A stretch of DNA of 58,416 bases, taken from Perkinsus olseni. Taxonomy: Eukaryota > Perkinsozoa > Perkinsida. The translations under genes and the position numbers were made by a program. Under the pieces are notes generated by a model, which worked only from the letters and a program-made list of their open reading frames with translations, was not told the origin of the DNA and did no database searches. Of this stretch, positions 11,071 to 21,657 are shown in pieces; positions within the stretch are counted from its first letter, which is position 1, and every line of letters starts with the position of its first letter. The stretch covers positions 1 through 58,416 of the forward strand of contig JABANN010000167.1 of NCBI GenBank assembly GCA_013115125.1, read 5' to 3'.

Positions 11071-13612
11071 CGGGGACCAGAAGGGTCCCAGCCCACCACA
11101 AGCACTTTCTCAGGGAGAGGCGATGAAGGGGGGAGGGGATGAGGATGGAGCTGCCAAATCCAGTGTGGTTTACATTCAACCGGTGGAGGATGGCCTCAGT
11201 CTACCTAAGCTGCTTTTCATGGAGAAGGAGTGGAGGTAAGCTCCCCATACCCGCCCTGGCTGAATGGAAGTCGGTCTTTGGTAGCTGGTCTTCGTTGGTT
11301 GTGAACATCATTCGGACACTGGGGGCCTCCCTCGAGCGGGACTCCGAGATAGATGCCATCTTCCCAGGCCAGTACATGATCGATGCCTTCAAGAGGAATC
11401 TAAGTGTAACGACGACGTCGTTAGTCGAAGGTCGCTGCAAATCTGTTGTTCTTTGCTCAGCTCAAGAACGAGCAGGATGCTAGTATCTTGTGCGAAGAGC
11501 TTGCCAAACTCGACCTCATCATGGTTAGAACTGATGGAGTGCACGAGGTAAAGATACCCCTCCCCCGGGTGGCACTCCTCCTCTCTTCAGAACGAGAGGT
11601 TCGATCCTGAGTACGACTACAGCTTGGTCTATCACCTCAAGCCGCACGTACGAATTATGCAGTTTCTTAGGCTTCCACGGCTCATCCTGTGACAGGTGCT
11701 CAACTCAGTGCGTTTCGTTCGCTCTGGTACTCCCTTCGAGGTCTGTGGTGTGGACGAGGCCGTAGCTCAAATGCAGGACGTTATTGTGAAGCTGACGAAG
11801 CGGATGAATCGTCTGAAGGTCGGTGAACAGCGGTCTTTGTTAATGTCACGGGTTGTTTGCTCTCTCAGGGTTTCTACTCTAAACTGGATGACTCCGAAGT
11901 TCTCGTCACCGACTGGCTTCTGCTGGCCGAGGATCCGGAGTATCTTAGGTCGGCTTCCTTCCAACGCAAGAGTCGCTGGATTCGTTATCACAGGTTTCAA
12001 GAGTTGACCTGCATGCTACAAGTCATCTGCGGCAGCTCTGAAGGGTCCGCAGATTCTATTCTTTTTAAAGTGGCCCAGGAGCGGCCTGAGTAGGATGCTT
12101 GCGGTCCTCCGTCGCCTTATGTCCCCTTAGGTTCTGGCGTCGCTTCACGATAGCCCTCTACCATCTGATGGTGGACCATGCCATGGCTGATCTTGGAACA
12201 GTGGCAGCCGATGCACCAACCTACACACGCTGGGAGTAGCATGCCCCTGGTTCGATACCTGTCGGGCTCACGGCTGTCATCTTGATAGATTCTTCACAAG
12301 TGTTAGCTATGATGTGGGAGGCTTCCCACTTTCTCTGCGGGACATCGAGCACGCTATACTGCGAGGGAACCAGTACCCTCCGCCGGGGGAGCTCCTGCGG
12401 GTCATGGGAAAGGACGACCCCAGAAGAGACTTTGTACTAAGTAAGCCTTCTCCCCCTCGCTCAGCTCTTAATATTCCTCCCAGATCCAGTCTACGCCGAC
12501 CCGCGAGTCCACTTCCTGCTCTCTTGCGGGGCCAAGAGCTGCCCTCCTGCTGTGTCTATTGCGAGGATGAACGACGGTAAATGGGAGTCTGTGGCTGCGG
12601 AAGCCGCTAAGAATTTTGTAAGTGTCTTCATTTCTACCTAGATCAGCGCCAGTAGCTCCTGTTGATGCAGGTAACAGACGAGAATCAAGTCCGATACGAC
12701 GCCGACAGCAACGTCCTTTACCTCAATAAAATATTCAGTTGGTACAAGAAGGACTTCGGGGGCACTGAAGCCCTGATGCTACTCAACATTCGAAGGTCGG
12801 TAATCTACGGCCTCCGATTCTACCAACCTCGGACAGGCAGCGGCAGTGGCGATCAGAACTCGCTCGTCGCTCGCGTTGGCCATCCACATCGTTAGGTACG
12901 CGGGTGAGGGCTGGGAAGTCGCGGGGAAGATTGAGGGGAAGACTCCCAAGATCAAGTACATGAAGTACGACTGGCAGCCACACGCCTCCAGGATAAAGGT
13001 CGGCAGACGCTCTTAGACACACACCCTTGTCATTTCCTCGCCTCAATAGACCTACTCGCCGGCCAAATCGGACGCCAACGCTTTCAAGATGATCTCCTCC
13101 TACCTCAAGACCAGTTTTGGCAGGCCAACTTCCCGGACACGGTAAGCCGCTGGTTGCTGTTTTATTCAGCTACGTCAGAGTGAGTCGGCCAGATACGCAG
13201 AGATCCGGCAAGAGCGTCGTGAGCTGGAGCCTTTGGAGAAGAAGGCTGCCGAAGAGTTGGAGGCGCGAATGAAGGAGATACAGGCGAAGAACGAGAAGGC
13301 TAGAGAGGAGACGGTGAGGAGAACATCCAAGCGCTTCTGGATCCATCGGCTTGGGCTGGTGAAACCCGCTGACTCTGCCGCCTTCAGGCGCGTAAGTTCC
13401 AGCTGCAAGTGGAGAAGGCCAAGGCTAGTCCGGACGGCGCGGTGGTCGTACGGTCTGAAGAGGTGGGCTTAGCTTCAAACAAGAAGGGAGAAGGGGAGGA
13501 GAGCAAGAATGATGTGGCACAGGGTGAGGGGGGGGGGAGCTCAATGGTCGGGGTCCTGCATTTCAAGATTTGTTGTGATACCTCAGATACTCCGGCGCCG
13601 CCCAAGGAATGA
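11054..13612 (+). CDS. DUF547-domain protein with charged C-terminal tail
   Basis: The middle exons join into a clear DUF547 domain: FWRRFTIALYHLMVDHAM, SYDVGGFPLSLRDIEHAIL, a D-P-R-V-H-F stretch, LSCGAKSCPPAV, then LYLNKIFSWYKKDFGG and, at the end, KYMKYDWQPHA. These correspond to the family blocks F-W-x-N-x-Y-N, S-L-x-D-I-E-H-x-I-L-R, D-P-R-x-H-F-x-L-x-C-G-A-x-S-C-P-P and W-Y-x-x-D-F. Upstream exons (11290-11990) encode helical sequence (SILCEELAKLDLIMVRTDGV; VAQMQDVIVKLTKRMNRL). Downstream lie about 100 residues of Glu/Lys/Arg coiled coil (LRQSESARYAEIRQERRELE) ending DTPAPPKE at TGA 13610-13612. The biochemical function of DUF547 is unknown. The first exon is uncertain: ATG 11054 overlaps the minus-strand gene, and ATG 11123 is an alternative. 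Introns are 40-75 bases. Confidence 0.8.
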
Positions 13613-13763
13613 GGTCACGGCCGGTCCTAATTCTGGAATTTCTTTCGTTTTTTGGCCCCCCCCTTACAGCCCGGAGCCAATCGCCTGTTGCGTTCGACTC
13701 GTCTAGGGTTCTACTGTCGTCATCATCATCATCAGTAGTTGTACTGCCTCCGCCTGCCTCGGT

Positions 13764-14716
13764 ATGGTCCTACCACGGTACACCCTGGGGTTCCTCCTAC
13801 TCTACAGCCTGGATCGGAGGGGGCAGTCCTGCTTGGCGGCCACGGCACGTCCTGCCTACTCGAACGCTACTGAGGAGATAGCTCTCCCAGAGGCCCTCAA
13901 AGGGCGCAGCCTGCCCAGGCCAGTGAGGGGAATCCAACGCCATCAACTAGCACCGGGCTCGGTGGTGGACCTCATGGTCGATGTTGGTAGGCACCATCCT
14001 CTCTTGCTGTTGTGCAGACTTCTCCTGCTGCTTCAGGTGAGGTCATAGAGATATCTTTGGTGGGCAACCCTACTACAGGCTACAGCTGGCAGGATGCGGA
14101 TCGCCGCGGCCGTGCTGCTGCTGGTGGTGGTGGTCGCTCACCCGAGTTGGCAGCTGATCCCGAGGCCCCTCACAGACCTCAGGGCGGGCAGGAGATATCA
14201 TCCAAGAACGGATTCGGAGGGCCTCCAGCAGGTGTAGAAAAGACCTCAATGGTCGTAGAATACTTAGCTCAATTTTATAAGGTAGCCAGTAGAGGGCTAG
14301 GCTTGGCTTGGCCGCCGCTGGTGCTGGTCACTACATTCTCGCCTTGCAGGTCAATCCTCATCCCCTAGGTTACGTAGGCACGGGCGGCATTTATTATTTT
14401 TATTATCAAGTGAGCGGCCCTCTTGTGGCGTCCTCGCCCGCCTACTGCTGGTGGTGGTCAGGCCCTGAGGCCCGGCAGCTGCCAGCTTCGGTTCGTCTAC
14501 ACCAGGCCGTGGGAGCACGTCCCTATCCCTGAGGAACACTACGCCCGAGCTAACGTCAGGGTCCATAGTACCACGGCAGCCGGCGATGGTTGCGGTGGCG
14601 GCCGGGAGAAGGCTGAGAGGGTCGAGGTTCCGGAGGACTCAAGCGGACATCAAGTATGGTTGGAGTCAGTGTCTGCCGATTCACGATGCTCTCCTCAGAT
14701 GTACGTGATGTCCTGA
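13764..14716 (+). CDS. chagasin-family cysteine peptidase inhibitor (I42)
   Basis: Four exons (13764-13986, 14037-14281, 14350-14409, 14462-14716) join in phase to 260 residues. A signal-peptide-like start (MVLPRYTLGFLLLYS, cleavage plausible near residue 25-30) is followed by all three chagasin loops in order: GEVIEISLVGNPTTGYSW (NPTTGY loop), NPHPLGYVGTGGIYYFYYQ (GxGG loop) and LRFVYTRPWEHVP (RPW loop). In known members these loops block the active-site cleft of papain-like peptidases. The signal peptide points to secretion or the endolysosomal system. Between the first two loops there is an insert of about 55 mostly polar residues longer than in short trypanosomatid forms; an unrecognised intron there is possible. 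The C-terminal 60 residues after RPW are also extra. An upstream exon cannot be excluded. Identification is firm; targets are inference. Confidence 0.85.
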
Positions 14717-15121
14717 TGCTGGTTAGGACAAGAAGCTATTAGAGCATTTATTGTTTGACTCCTGATGGGGCTGCTGCTCCGGCTGCCCTCATCCTCCTCA
14801 CTGCCACTCGTAGCAGTATCAACGTTGACCAAGCCAGAATACTCGCCGTTGCAGACTAGATAGGCCTTGCAGAAGCCGTACCAGTAGCTATGTCTCCATC
14901 GCCTTCACTCCTGTGTTTTTCCGCTGGTTCCTCCTCTCCCTCCTCTTGGTGGTGCCGCCAGCAGCAGCAGCAGCAGCTCGTCTTCAACAACGAGGCCATC
15001 CTAGTGTTGTTGTTGTTGTCTCTATACTTAGAGTCCCTTGTTGTTGCCCTTGCCATACTTGTGATGTCTACGACTGTGATGATTAGATAACTCATGCTTG
15101 CTGATCCCTTTCCTGCCACCG
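14717..15121. other. spacer with CAG/GTT simple repeats
   Basis: No supported gene. It holds a (CAG)n stretch near 14959-14975 and a (TGT)n stretch near 15005-15018, so opposing frames show poly-Gln, poly-Cys or Leu runs that I treat as shadows. A hydrophobic frame (RWFLLSLLLVVPPAAAAAA) at about 14920-14980 looks signal-like but has no start codon. Confidence 0.35.
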
Positions 15122-17657
15122 ATGCTGTTGAGTGCTCCTTGCCTCCCCTCCCTGGTCAGCTTAGTATCACAGTGTCGGCTACCGGCCATACATCCCCTCC
15201 ATGACCGACCATCACTCCCCGAGACGTTGTCCGGGCGAGGCGGGAATAGGGGTAGGTGTCTACAGGGCTCCGTGCTGAGGACGACTCCGCTATGCTTCTA
15301 GACTACGCCCCTCCAGCAGCTCTCACGGTTGGCGTGTAGCAATCTGATGCAGGGCCTCCTCGGCGCGATATCGGCGGTGGACGGTATTCGGGTAGGTCGT
15401 CAAAACTCGTAGTAGCTCACAGTACCTCGCCGGCAGGCCCGATTGACCTTCCCGCCGTCTCTCCGAGATGATGCCTCGACGAAGCTAGACAATGACGCAG
15501 TGGACGGTGATGACACAGATTGGATGATGAACGAGCTCATATTCCTAGAGCAGACTCTAGCAGTGAGCTCCTCTATGATGAGCACGCGTGCCATCGCCCT
15601 ACTGCCTGTCGCAGGACCATGCATTAGCGGTGTCATCGCTGACTGATAAGGTCAGAGTCCTGCTGGATATCTCGGAAGACCGTCATTATCATCATCACCT
15701 ATCATCGCAACAGCCCAACGGTATGGCAGGACCTGCTCACAGCGTAATGCTACGAACTGCCGAACCCGAAGAGTTAAGTGTCTACTGCAGGTATCTGACG
15801 TGAGTCCTGTTCTCGAGAAGTCCAGCTGCGAGGTTCTCAAGTCCACGACCCATGATAGGAAGAGCGCAGCGCCACAAGTACTCAACCCGACCGCTCCCTT
15901 CGCTGTTCGAGCGGCTTCGAGCTGCTTGGTCTGATATCTACTGTCGCCAGGTCGGTGAAGGCTGCCCGGCGCTAGGTAGAGGACACAGGGCCGATGAGGA
16001 AGGTGAGAGGTAGCTGACGAGGCTTCGTAGCAAGAGCGTATGCCTTGACAGGGATCCCGGCCCCGCGGCTGAGTTGTGGTGACAACTCCCCCGCCAGTAC
16101 AGTCATTGTCATCGACGACGAGCCTCCAGTGGAAGAGGCCCCAGCACCGCCGCCGCCCCGTCCACAAGCGTCGCCGGAAAGCTCCCATGAGTCTCATCCG
16201 CCGGAGCCTGTTCGCCTCAGCAAGGTGCGATTGGTGAATTCATCGTGCCCTGTGGCCACTGGTGCGTAGAACATCTCGCAAGTACTCCTTTAGGCAGCCA
16301 AGAAGCGTCGTCGAAAGGCGAGAGCTAGGCAGCGACAGCGAGCGATCATGGAACTCGTGAACCGGGAGAAGGCGGGCGAAGATCTTAGTGAATTCGAAGG
16401 TTCGTTCTCGTGTGCCTTCGGCAGTGCTGCTAGAGTGTCCTTCTTAGTTGACGTCCTGGAGAGCTTCCTGAATGATGAGGTTCCCCTTCCCCCCTCTGGC
16501 CTACCGCCGGAGCTGCTCAGAATGGCCAGAGAGCTGTGCGAGGAGTGGGAGCGGCAGCAGGTGAGACTACACCGGCGTACGTTCCACAACCCTGCGGACT
16601 GTCACAGATGCAACAGGAGGACAAGCTCGAGGAAGTAGAATACTTCATGATGGATCTCGCCGACGCCCGACAGATCGAGGAGGGGGCGGCGGCCCGGCGC
16701 AACGGAGTGCCGACCGACGCAACGGGAGCTCCTGACCGAAGACAGCAGCAGTAGGGAGTCGCGCCAGTGCCGGGCATTTCCGATGCGGCATTTCTCAGGA
16801 TTCTTCCTTCGGCAGCACTAGGCGTCCCCGAGCCCGCCATCAGCCGGCCCTCGACGTCATCGCATTTGCCTGCTGAGGATGAAAATCTCACGGCAATTGC
16901 TGATGCCTCTCGCGGTGAGTCAGGGTCCGGTATTATATATCCTCATGACCGCGGTGGGAGAGCATCCTCCGAGGCTCGAGGGTCGCCTTAACTGTTGAAC
17001 CTCAGGAGGGATACCAGTCTGGAACGAATGGGAGACGCTCGGGCAAGTAGCGTGGAAGATTGAGGACATGCTAGAGGAGGTCGTCCCGCCTCCTGCAGCG
17101 ACGAAGCGCGATCGAGTAGGTATCATTCCACCGGCTTCCGTGGAGTACCACTACTGCTGGTCAAAGTGAGCTTCCCTCAGCCCAGCGGCATCACCGATGC
17201 GCGGCCGCCGAGGGTTCGCAGGGCCGGCTCAGGAGAGATGAAGATTGAGATACGGCGGACGTTGAAGGCGGTTAGGGAAGGTCACTTCACGCGATGCTGT
17301 CGAGCCTCTTCAGGCCTTTGCTTCCTCAGGTGTTGACAGCCTACCGCGGCGGCCGTCAGCAAATCAACGATTACTCGAACTGCGATCGGTGAGCGTAGAA
17401 TGTGAACACGGGGAGTAGTATGGTTCGTGTTTTATTGCTGACAGGTCATGGACTGCCTCGAGGACTCCATGTACAGTGCAGGAGAGAATGATCCATCCGC
17501 TCCTCCTAGGGCTGTCGTGGATATGTTAAGAGCTACTTTAGAGAAGATGTGGCCGCGGTCGAGCGCCCAGAATGAGTGTCGACCGTCCTCGGAAAGACGA
17601 CCTCCTCCTAAACGGCGGGGGCGGACAGGCATCCGTGAAATAATCATACCCGGATAA
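15122..17657 (+). CDS. low-complexity, probably nuclear hypothetical protein
   Basis: About ten short exons can be followed to the stop at 17655-17657; the first two are uncertain. Successive segments read SRLACSNLMQGLLGAISAVD, an acidic stretch (DNDAVDGDDTDWMMNELIF), an alternating polar region, a Pro-rich acidic segment (VIVIDDEPPVEEAPAPPPPR) and a strongly basic patch (AAKKRRRKARARQRQR) that looks like a nuclear localisation signal. Two helical acidic segments follow (LLRMARELCEEWERQQ; EDKLEEVEYFMMDLADA), and the C-terminus is VVDMLRATLEKMWPRSS followed by a basic tail (PPPKRRGRTGIREIIIPG). Introns are GT-AG, mostly 48-90 bases. I recognise no family. Chromatin or RNA-related work would be a guess from composition only. 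Confidence 0.55.
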
Positions 17658-17983
17658 TCCGGTTTCACCCCTGGCAAGTTTACTCACGTTATCTCGATAA
17701 GAATACATTATAGCTACTCATCGTTTCATGTCGAGTAGTTGTGGTGTTGAAGGCAAAGAGCCGTAGTCGAGGGCGCTCTGGGAGGGACACAGACACCGTC
17801 AACGCTCGAAGGGATCTTGCTCCGCTGCAGTGTAGCAGCACCTATCCTCGCTCCGAGGGAACCGAATTGAGATATAACGTATCAGTCGGCACTCGGCTGG
17901 TTAATCCACAGTCGATACATGTGAGTGTTCGCTCTCATTACTCATCATAACACAACACGACTCTGAATGTCAATGGTACAAGC
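17658..17983. other. convergent 3' spacer
   Basis: About 325 bases between two convergent genes. The only frame (17741-17950) has no convincing composition. No terminator or RNA structure seen. Confidence 0.4.
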
Positions 17984-18859
17984 TTAGACCGCGGCCCTTA
18001 TTCTTCCAATCTGCCCGGGACGGGGCTGGGAATTATTCAACCGAGGAGCTAGAAGGGCAGTCTCGGACGGCTTTGGAAGGCTCGTAGTGCTGTTCGGGGC
18101 TGATGCTGGGGGCTTTGCGGAACTTGCGGCTAGGTCTCTCCAGCTAGGTGGACGCGACTTACCGAGCTGAGAATTGCCGCCTACACCGAGACTTTTGATA
18201 CCGGGAACTCGCCGTGAGGGTGTACCGCTGGTAGAACATGGGCTCGGAGATGTTGCGACGCTCGTCGACTTCAATGGGCGATCCGTCGATGGATCATATG
18301 CAGTAGCAGCTGATGCTCCGGATGTCCCCCTCTTGAGGGTGTCCTTCACCTCTCGCTCGATGTTCGCGATACGCTCATCCATCGCATGCAAATCTGCCAG
18401 TATCCGTTCGCTCTCCACCGACAGCCGAGGCGCTGCCAGGGTCCACTCGGGTTGGCCATCCTCGGGTCTCGCCGACCGCGTAAGATACGGAGACAAGTCA
18501 ACATGACATTCAGGCAGCTTCTTCTGTTGAGGAGGTGACCGATAGTTCCCGCTAGGGGCCGAACCGGTCGTCCTAGGAGGGGACGGAGTCGAAGAGACGC
18601 AGCCTTTATTGTAGATCGACCTTGGTCGCTCTCGCGGTGCATCGTTCGGTGACAGCTCGACGGTAGGCGTTGACCGCATATGGCGAGGGCTACCATTTAG
18701 AGAGGAGCCTGGCGATGACCGTCTTTGTTCCTTTACAGCGGCAGTCAACCGGCGTAGCCTATCTTCGATACGCCGAAACCTCTGCTGGTAAACGAGTGGT
18801 AGACGACTTGGCGGTAGCCTGTCACTGAGATGGGAGAAATCATCGACTGCGGGATCCAT
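17984..18859 (-). CDS. Ser/Pro-rich hypothetical with short coiled coil
   Basis: A single frame of 291 codons from ATG 18857-18859. Upstream in-frame sequence is rich in Cys and hydrophobic residues, unlike the rest, and an ATG further up (19022-19024) is less likely. The protein starts MDPAVDDFSHLSDRLPPSRL and has a basic helix (YQQRFRRIEDRLRRLTAAVK), a Ser/Pro-rich linker, a second heptad-like helix (VESERILADLHAMDERIANI continuing REVKDTLKRG) and a long Ser/Thr/Pro tail. No family recognised. It is the last gene of the minus-strand block, 161 bases beyond the stop of the first RAP gene. Confidence 0.5.
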   Translation of the reverse strand: MDPAVDDFSHLSDRLPPSRLPLVYQQRFRRIEDRLRRLTAAVKEQRRSSPGSSLNGSPRHMRSTPTVELSPNDAPRERPRSIYNKGCVSSTPSPPRTTGSAPSGNYRSPPQQKKLPECHVDLSPYLTRSARPEDGQPEWTLAAPRLSVESERILADLHAMDERIANIEREVKDTLKRGTSGASAATAYDPSTDRPLKSTSVATSPSPCSTSGTPSRRVPGIKSLGVGGNSQLGKSRPPSWRDLAASSAKPPASAPNSTTSLPKPSETALLAPRLNNSQPRPGQIGRIRAAV

Positions 18860-19020
18860 GAAAACCGAAGAACAGAACCCTGGAACACAAGTGCCGACAG
18901 ACGGTCCAATCCTCCCCGATCGCCGCCGCAAGCCGAGCGAGCATTCAGCCGAGAAATGCATGAACAAGAGCCAGCTCTTCCTCAGATGTCCCCCAATGAT
19001 AACAGCGCAACAACTAGAAT

Positions 19021-21629
19021 TCATGCCGAAACAGGTTTCAGAAACACGGCCTCCTCGCCCTTCAGCGTTGCGGTGATCTCCCTTCTCAGCAGCTCTCTAC
19101 GATTGGGACGAAGAGTGGACTTCCATGAATTAGTGTCGATAGAGAGGAGCTGATACCCCCGCAGCCTCACTATCCGACGCAGCAGCTCAGTCTTCCCGTC
19201 CTGACCTAGTCGCCGAGAGCCATCGCTCTCAACACAGTGGACGAAGTGAGCCGCCCCGTCAGCCTCTATCAGCAGCTTGGGCTGCCTCGTCGTCTTGTCG
19301 ACCAGAGCAAGGTCACATACAACGCCGGGGACATCCGACGACAAATCATACTCGGATACCACCTCCCAACGAGGATAGAGATCGCTTACGAGAGGCACGA
19401 GCTCTCTCAAGACCTCATCCTGGAAGGAGCTACTGACGGGCAGCGCACTGCTGGTCGCCTCGGCTGCAGCCCTGGCCGCTAGGTCGACCTCAGTCTGGCC
19501 ACGGAGTCGGAAGTTGTGCTGGGCCGTTGCCCATTCAACCGCCCTGTACAGACGAATGAGGGCTGCGGATTGTAGGGAGACTGTTGCGCAGCGAGCTAAG
19601 ACGTCGCGCAGGAATGTTTCGTCGAAGAGGTTGAGAACCGCCATGGACCACACCAGCACCGGTAGATCATTATCAGGGAGTTCCGCCATCACCCTCTCAC
19701 CCATAACTTGCCGGAGAACTCCACGCGCAGCTTCGGTTCGATGGGAGTTCGACGCGACTGCCCAAAGGAATACCGGTAGATGACTGTAGTCGCTGGTCGT
19801 CGACCGTTGTCTGAGCACCCTTGCAGCCAGCGAACAACACTTCTCCTGGAGCTCGTAGTGGGACAGGCGGAGCGTAGCAAGAGCCCACACAATAGAGGCG
19901 AGGTCAGCAAGGTCCACGTCTGATGCCCCTACCTGGCCCCATCGGCTGGCCACTGCATCAGCGAATCTCAGCGCTGCCTCCGGGAACTCGGAAAGAACTT
20001 GGCGAGGGCTGGTGGCATTAGCGATACCCCGCAGTATGCTTCCCGCAACCTGTGGGGTCAGATGCTCCGCCCTGGACCCCACCCAGTCGGCGATGGCGAC
20101 CACTCGAGCCTGTGTGCCGGGCACTCGTGACAGCGGCCCGACCAGCTTAGACACGCCTCTCACGTCAGCGTCAGTCCACTCCGCCTTCAAGCCTCTAACC
20201 TCTGCTATACAGCTGACCAGTCTCGGGAAATCCTGGCTGAGCCCTAGGCCGACGATGCCCGACAGGATTGGGGCTTGGACTTGAGGCCGCGCCGTAGACA
20301 AGGCGTCCCGATCGACTTTCGTCAAGAGGACCGAAGCAAGCCTCTTGACCTTAGGCGAAGGGCCAGCAAGACTTGCCCAGAGGACGCTGCCGAGGACGGG
20401 CAAGGGTAGGGGCTCAGGGCACTTCACTACGGTGTTGTTGAGGGATTCGAGCAGATGGTCAAGGCCTCGAGAAGCTGTTGAATGACACCCAAGGAGGCTC
20501 CCCACCGCCCGGCTGAGGTTCGCTAGCAGCTGGGGATCGAAGTCCTGCTCCTGGTCTTCCAGTAGGCTGATGATACGCGTGATGACGTCCTCCGGAAGCG
20601 CCTTCTGACGCTTAGCGTGGGCAGTAACGAGCGTAGCTAGATCGACTAAGCCGACTTCAGTAGCATCCACATGGCCGATGTCGGCGCCCGGTTGCGGGGT
20701 ATTGGGACCGCGGAGGATGCGTGTCTGTGCTCCCACAATCTGGGACTTCTGATGATCGTTGAAGGCGGACATATAGACCCGCCGGGTGAATTCTTGAAGC
20801 AGACCGACGACACAGGGCTGACCATCAAACATGTAGCCCAAACTCCTCATAACGACGATGTGACTGGCAGGCTGTATCGGCTCGCCTGCGTTGCGGATCC
20901 TCCTCAACCAGTCCGAGGCCAAGGCCGCTACAAAACCAGCGTCTGTCCCACCACATTTGGCAACACCGTAAGCTACATTAGCAACAGCGGCGGCCGGCAT
21001 CGACTCAAGCCCTAACCGATCCTGGCAGTGCCGGGCTATAAGTGTCATCTCCGCGGCCCAGGGCAACTCCAGTCGGCCGATGGACTGGGCGATCTCGCCA
21101 AGAGCTCGCCCTTGAATCCTCGACAAGCTGTCCTCGTCGATTCTGCCCCTCAGGACCGCACAGAGGCCATCGACGGCATCACGGTTGGCCTTGACGAATT
21201 CAGGACTGTGTGCGAGCTCCCCGAGAAGCTCCCGGACGAGCCTGATGTTGGGCGGCCTTTCTGGGAGGATTTCTGTGAGGTTTCTGCAGAATCCTCGGGC
21301 CGAAAGTAGACTCTCGTCGCCGCCTCGACGCAGAGATTTCACCAACTTCTTCTGAATGGTGTACTCGTAGCCTCTCGGGAGGTCGGCAGCTACCGACGGG
21401 CGAGAACCTGCGAGAGAGAGGAACGGAGCTGTCTTAAGCACAGCGTGATGAACGAGCTGCTGAGCTCACCTGGCTGCCGAGCTACAGCTGTCGAGAGTGG
21501 CCTCATCGCTGACAGGAGCGCGTTCCGTGAGGAATTGGCTGAAGGGAGGAGGGGAGAAAGCATCGAGGGCGGGAATAACGACTTCACTGCGAGGGATTTA
21601 CCAATGCTTTCACCTGGTAGAGGTACCAT
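19021..21629 (-). CDS. RAP-domain helical-repeat protein, copy 1
   Basis: Two exons. Exon 1 (21470-21629) encodes a basic, Ser/Leu-rich leader (SMLSPLLPSANSSRNALLSA, MRPLSTAVARQ) typical of a mitochondrial targeting peptide. A 62-base intron (21408-21469, phase 1) separates it from the 2.4-kb second exon, giving 848 residues. The middle carries degenerate 37-40-residue helical repeats with recurring L-x-x-x-x-W-A-x-A (VANVAYGVAKCG, LASIVWALATLRLSHYEL, LPVFLWAVASNS, LPVLVWSMAVLN), like the heptatrico/octotricopeptide repeats of organellar RNA-binding proteins. A RAP domain lies at about 755-835 (VVCDLALVDK, LLIEADGAAHFVH, LRGYQLLSIDTNSWK). RAP proteins act in organellar RNA processing or translation; the specific target is unknown. 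It is the most downstream of four tandem copies. Confidence 0.85.
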
Positions 21630-21657
21630 AACACAGAGAATGAAGGGCTCAGAAACG

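Noticed and set aside
14856-15119. minus frame with poly-Cys and poly-Asn
   Set aside because: Produced by CAG and GTT simple repeats; no independent support.
15652-16197. 181-codon minus-strand frame
   Set aside because: Shadow of the plus-strand multi-exon gene; Arg/Cys-rich and without motifs.
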